Source: Streptomyces triticagri
GTDB taxonomy: Bacteria; Actinomycetota; Actinomycetes; Streptomycetales; Streptomycetaceae
Assembly (NCBI RefSeq): GCF_003429565.1
Contig: NZ_QUAK01000194.1
Span: forward strand, 62,001-126,000
Length of the DNA: 64,000 nt
Reading direction: 5' to 3'
In this document: positions 60,327 through 64,000 of the stretch, piece by piece
Position numbering within the stretch: position 1 is the stretch's first letter
How the letters are laid out: every line of letters starts with the position of its first letter
The notes under the pieces: model-generated
Told to the model about the DNA's origin: nothing
The model's database searches: none
The model's input: the letters and a program-made list of their open reading frames with translations, nothing else
Position numbers and translations under genes: made by a program

Positions 60327-62231
60327 ATGGCATTCTGGCGACTGCACCGAGGCCGCCGCGAGACCCAACTCGGCATCCACAATCCGGCCGACGACGTCCT
60401 GCTTGCCTCGGCTGCCCTCACCGACAAAACGCAGGTGAGGGCAGCCACTTCACGCCGCCAGCCCTGGCAGAAGGAAGCCTGGGACCTGTACGACCAGGTC
60501 CCCGAGATCCACTACGGCGTGGGATGGCGCGCCGCCGCCTGCTCCCGCGCCCGCCTCTACGTCGGCCGCCTCGACCCCGACGGCTCCTCAGCACCCGCCC
60601 CCGTCGACTCCGACGAAACGCCCGGATCCGACGCGCTCCTGGCGCCGCTCCTCGACCTCGCCGGCGGCCCCCTCGGCCACGCCCAGCTCATCAAGCGCCT
60701 GACGATCCACTACGACGTCCCCGGCGAGTCGTGGCTCCTCGGCACCGCCAAGGGCCCGGAGGGCGGGAACCGCTGGCTGCTCGCCTCGAACGAAGAGGTC
60801 ACCTCGACCGGCGGAGGGGAGCTGCGGGTCAAGGACCCCGACAACCCCGCCGAGCAGATCGAGTTCGTGCCCGGCCGCGACACCATCGTCCAGCTGTGGC
60901 GCCCCCACCCCAAGGACGCGTCCCAGCCGGACTCCCCGATGCGATCCCTGCGCGGCACCGCCAAAGAGCTCCTGGACATCTCCGCGCACATCCAGGCCAC
61001 CGCCGAATCCCGCCTCGCCGGGGCCGGCCTCCTCAAGGTGCCCGACGGCGTCGACCTGCCGAACCCACAGCAGTCCGAGGGCCCGAACCCTCTGCACGCC
61101 AATCCGTTCATTGCCGCCCTGCTGCAGGCCATGGCCGCGCCGCTGAAGAACCGCGACGACGCCTCGGCGATCGTGCCGATCATCGCGACCGGCAACCCCG
61201 ACGCCCTCAAGGCCATGGAACACCTGTCGTTCGCGACGGAATTCGACGCGCAGGCCCGCGAGCTCCGCGAAGCCGCCGTACGCCGCCTCTCGATCGGCAT
61301 GGACATCCCGCCCGAGATCCTCCTCGGCATGGGCGACTCCAACCACTGGTCGGCCTGGCTCACCGAAGAGTCCGCGATCAAGGTCCACATCGAGCCGATG
61401 CTGCAGGTGATGTGCGACGCACTCACCACCCACTGGTACCGGCCCACCCTCACCGCCATGGGCATCGAGAACCCGGACGACTGGGTGGTCTGGTACGACA
61501 TCGCCGGCCTCAAGCAACGCCCCAACCGCACCCCCGAGGTCGCGCAGGCCTGGCGGGACGGCATCGTCTCCGACGACACCTACCGCCGCGAACTCGGCCT
61601 GTCCGGCGAGGATGCCCCCGACGCCGAAGAGCAGCGCCGCCGCCTCCTCACCGAGATCGCCCGCAACAACCCCGCACTCGCCCCCGCAGCGCTCACCGCA
61701 CTGGGCATCCCGATCGACCTCGCCAGCGTCCCGGCTGAACCGGCTGCGACACTGACCCGCCCCAACGGGGCACCCCCGGCAGGCCTGCCGGGACCAGGCG
61801 GTGGAGGACGCGGCGAACCCCCCGCCCTTCCGTCCTCAACCCCCGAACCCGCCGACACCCGGCAGGCCGCCTCCCTCGCCCTCACCAGCCCCGACACATG
61901 GCTGACGACCTGTCTCGACATGGCCGTACGCCGCGCCCTCGCCCGCGCCGGCCAGTGGCTCATCCACGCCACGCCCCGCTCCCGCAGGCAGACCCTGCAG
62001 CGCATGCCCCGCCACGAAGTGCACGTCACCCTGCGCGCCGACCGCGACCAGCTCGACGACATGCTGCGCGACGCCTTCGCCGAGTTCCACGACGCAACCC
62101 CGAACGAACCGTGCCTGCACCAGGCCGTGGACGACTACGTCCGCGCCCTCCTAGTGGCCGGCCAGCCGCACTCGCGTGACCACCTCCCGCTGCTGCTGCG
62201 GCAGTCCGGATGCACGGAGGCAGCGGCGTGA
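60327..62231 (+). CDS. phage portal protein
   Basis: The portal forms the capsid vertex through which DNA passes. The 634-residue protein has a typical portal region (IQATAESRLAGAGLLKVPDG, SFATEFDAQARELREAAVRR, DIPPEILLGMGDSNHWSAWL) and a Pro/Gly-rich linker followed by a ~130-residue helical tail that may make tail or scaffold contacts. The ATG at 60327 is chosen over the GGGGGCATG at 60319, which is out of frame. The stop overlaps the next start by four bases. Confidence 0.85.
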   Translation: MAFWRLHRGRRETQLGIHNPADDVLLASAALTDKTQVRAATSRRQPWQKEAWDLYDQVPEIHYGVGWRAAACSRARLYVGRLDPDGSSAPAPVDSDETPGSDALLAPLLDLAGGPLGHAQLIKRLTIHYDVPGESWLLGTAKGPEGGNRWLLASNEEVTSTGGGELRVKDPDNPAEQIEFVPGRDTIVQLWRPHPKDASQPDSPMRSLRGTAKELLDISAHIQATAESRLAGAGLLKVPDGVDLPNPQQSEGPNPLHANPFIAALLQAMAAPLKNRDDASAIVPIIATGNPDALKAMEHLSFATEFDAQARELREAAVRRLSIGMDIPPEILLGMGDSNHWSAWLTEESAIKVHIEPMLQVMCDALTTHWYRPTLTAMGIENPDDWVVWYDIAGLKQRPNRTPEVAQAWRDGIVSDDTYRRELGLSGEDAPDAEEQRRRLLTEIARNNPALAPAALTALGIPIDLASVPAEPAATLTRPNGAPPAGLPGPGGGGRGEPPALPSSTPEPADTRQAASLALTSPDTWLTTCLDMAVRRALARAGQWLIHATPRSRRQTLQRMPRHEVHVTLRADRDQLDDMLRDAFAEFHDATPNEPCLHQAVDDYVRALLVAGQPHSRDHLPLLLRQSGCTEAAA

Positions 62232-64000
62232 CCCCGGAGACCGCGAGCGCCGAGCAGGCCCTCACCCACGCCGCTCGCCAGGCGATCGGCGCGTATGTCG
62301 CCGCGATCGAGGAACGCGCCCTCGCCTCACTCACCGCCGCCGGACCGTCGTACAGCGACCGCCCGCTGTGGCGGCGCCTCGTCGCCCAGTACCTTGCACC
62401 CGCGTTCCGGCAGGCCTGGCGCACCGGCTTCGCCCAGGCCCGCCGCACACCGCCCGGACCCGAACAGGACACCAGCGACACGGACCTGGACCAGCTGGCC
62501 ACCCGCACGCTCGGCATCACCGACCGCGTCGCCGACGCCTTCCGCACCGTCATCGCACGGGCCGAGAACACCGGCGCACTGCGCGATCGCGTGGCCCAGC
62601 TCGCCACCCTGGAGGAGTGGCACGGCCAGGCCGACATCATGGGCCGCACCGCCGCCGCCACCGCCCTGAACGCCGGCCTCATGGCCGGCGCCCTCGACGC
62701 CGAACAGGCGACCGGCGAGCGATGGGAGAAGACCTGGCTCGCCACGAGCGACGCCCGCACCCGCCACACCCACCGCGCCGCGCACGGCCAACGCCGCCGC
62801 CTCAACCAGCCGTTCAGAGTCGGCCGATCCCGGATGCAGTTCCCCGGCGACCCCCGCGCCCCACTGTCCGAGGTCATGAACTGCCGCTGCACGATCCTCG
62901 TCGCCCGCGCCGGCGACCCGTCCCTGACTGCTCCGCCCCTGCCCGACGTGGAGGCCCCCATGAACCAAGCTCTCGCCTACGCCCCGTGGGACGCGCTCAC
63001 AGCGGCCGGTGGCGTCACCCTCGACTCCGACGGCGCCTGGTCCGGCCCCATCTCCCTGGTCAACACCTGGTCCGCGGACGGCCGCATGCTCGCCCTCGAC
63101 CAGGCCGAGGAGCTCCGCGTACGGCCGCTGCCGCTGCCCGTCGCGGTGCAGTACCAGCTGGCCCAGGGCCACGACGGCGCCAAGGTCGGGCTGATGAGCC
63201 TCGATGAGGTCTGGCGTGAAGGCGACCAGGTCATGGGCTCCGGCCGCATCGACACCACCGACCCGGAAGGCGCTGCCCTCGCCCGCAAGATCTCCGACGG
63301 GTTCCTGCGGTTCGTGTCCGCCGACATCGACCAGGCCGACACCGAGACCGTGTGCATCGGCTCCGACGGCACCCCGGACACCGACTGCGACCCGCAGGAC
63401 CCGGCCATGACCGACGGCTCCCAGGTCGGGCAGATCTTCACCGGCTGGCGCATCATGGGCGCCACCCTCGTCGCCCATCCCGCGTTCCCCGACGCCCACG
63501 TCGCCCTCGCCGACACCCCACCGCCCGCCGAGCCGGCGGCCGAGCCCGACGAGCAGGACGAAGAGGAGGAGAGGGAGGGCTGCTACCTCCTCGACCCCGA
63601 CACCGGCCGCTGGAACCGCGTCGACTGCGACACCGAAGACGCCGTCCCCGCCGCCGAGCTCCCCGAAGACGCCGACATCGCTCTCGCCACCACGGCCGGC
63701 GTCGAGCTGGCGGTATCGACCTCGCTGCCATGGGCGCCGAAGGACACCGCGTGGGACGGCGACGCCGCCAAGGAGCGCCTGTTCGCCTGGGCCACCGACG
63801 GCGAGCAGCTCGACCCGGCGAAGCTGCGCCGCGCATTCCTCGTCGAGGACGGAGGCCCGCAGGAACGCGGCTCCTGGTCCTACCCGGTAGCCGACGTCAT
63901 CGACGGTGAACTCACCCTCGTCTGGGCGGGCGTGGTCGCCGCCAAGGCCGCCCTGGGCGGAGCCCGCGGCGCCACCCCGCCCAAGGGCGCCGAGCAGGCC
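62228..64000 (+). CDS. MuF-type head protein continuous with a protease-like domain, partial
   Basis: From the GTG at 62228 the frame is open without a stop to the window end, at least 591 residues. Residues ~1-240 are a MuF/gp7 head-morphogenesis domain (WEKTWLATSDARTRHTHRAA, MQFPGDPRAPLSEVMNCRC). After a short linker comes a prohead protease-like domain (APWDALTAAGGVTLDSDGAW, ISDGFLRFVSADID, ATLVAHPAFPDAHVAL) and, from ~residue 495, a further domain (DVIDGELTLVWAGVVAAKAA). Joining MuF and protease in one frame is unusual. GTG overlaps the portal stop. Confidence 0.75.
   Translation, partial: MTPETASAEQALTHAARQAIGAYVAAIEERALASLTAAGPSYSDRPLWRRLVAQYLAPAFRQAWRTGFAQARRTPPGPEQDTSDTDLDQLATRTLGITDRVADAFRTVIARAENTGALRDRVAQLATLEEWHGQADIMGRTAAATALNAGLMAGALDAEQATGERWEKTWLATSDARTRHTHRAAHGQRRRLNQPFRVGRSRMQFPGDPRAPLSEVMNCRCTILVARAGDPSLTAPPLPDVEAPMNQALAYAPWDALTAAGGVTLDSDGAWSGPISLVNTWSADGRMLALDQAEELRVRPLPLPVAVQYQLAQGHDGAKVGLMSLDEVWREGDQVMGSGRIDTTDPEGAALARKISDGFLRFVSADIDQADTETVCIGSDGTPDTDCDPQDPAMTDGSQVGQIFTGWRIMGATLVAHPAFPDAHVALADTPPPAEPAAEPDEQDEEEEREGCYLLDPDTGRWNRVDCDTEDAVPAAELPEDADIALATTAGVELAVSTSLPWAPKDTAWDGDAAKERLFAWATDGEQLDPAKLRRAFLVEDGGPQERGSWSYPVADVIDGELTLVWAGVVAAKAALGGARGATPPKGAEQA

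Larger units (their letters stand above)
51208..64000 (+). mobile_element. prophage, left part, running off the right edge
   Basis: Starting just beyond phoD there is a phage-like succession: repressor-type HTH, divergent early genes that overlap by four bases, then small and large terminase, portal and MuF/protease head genes. Structural genes after the portal continue beyond the window. No integrase, excisionase, or tRNA attachment site was recognised in the visible part, so the exact left end is not established. The HTH stop is 11 bases from the phoD start. Confidence 0.85.

Overview
The window is high-GC actinobacterial DNA, almost certainly a Streptomyces chromosome. The evidence is the very high third-position GC, frequent GTG and TTG starts, leaderless promoters, and a division and cell-wall (dcw) gene order typical of that genus: rsmH-ftsL-ftsI-murE-murF-mraY-murD-ftsW-murG-ftsQ-ftsZ-pgeF-yggS-sepF-yggT-divIVA, then ileS, a DksA-like gene, lspA and rluD. 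No rRNA, tRNA or CRISPR array was recognised.

Positions 1-18 kb hold housekeeping and membrane genes: the end of an FAD oxidoreductase, an Rv2175c-like DNA-binding protein, thiE, metF, a tyrosine-rich membrane protein, a CrtI-like oxidoreductase, a DUF4126 membrane protein, and a minus-strand operon (degenerate ABC ATPase, YhgE/Pip membrane protein, TetR regulator) with a perfect 24-bp palindromic operator before its first gene. Then come a HEPN-like protein, a methyltransferase, a DUF3040 protein, and the minus-strand MoxR ATPase/DUF58/transglutaminase operon, followed by a beta-carbonic anhydrase.

Positions 18.7-36.8 kb are the dcw cluster, read on the plus strand, with many 1-4 bp stop/start overlaps. 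It supplies peptidoglycan precursor synthesis (MurE, MurF, MraY, MurD, MurG), septal synthesis (FtsW, FtsI, FtsL, FtsQ), the Z-ring (FtsZ, SepF) and polar growth (DivIVA). mraZ, murC and ftsA are absent. ileS (minus strand) follows, preceded by a T-box leader that appears to control translation. Positions 40.8-51.2 kb hold a DksA/TraR protein with a histone-H1-like tail, lspA, rluD, an acetyltransferase, a Na+/H+ antiporter, an MscS channel, a dienelactone hydrolase-like protein, a Ser/Thr kinase and a Tat-exported PhoD phosphatase.

From about 51.2 kb to the right edge lies a prophage, entered from its regulatory end: a repressor-like HTH gene divergent from a run of overlapping small early genes headed by a putative replication initiator whose middle carries six iteron-like repeats; then a stand-alone gene flanked by an operator-like site and a strong terminator; then packaging and head genes (small and large terminase, portal, and a MuF-type head protein continuous with a protease-like domain that runs off the edge). 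No integrase is seen; it may lie beyond the window.

The most interesting observations are the intragenic iterons, where the same DNA repeat is read in two reading frames; the two candidate cargo genes in the prophage; the ABC ATPase with degenerate catalytic motifs; and a candidate small RNA ending in a T-tract terminator near 6.4 kb.
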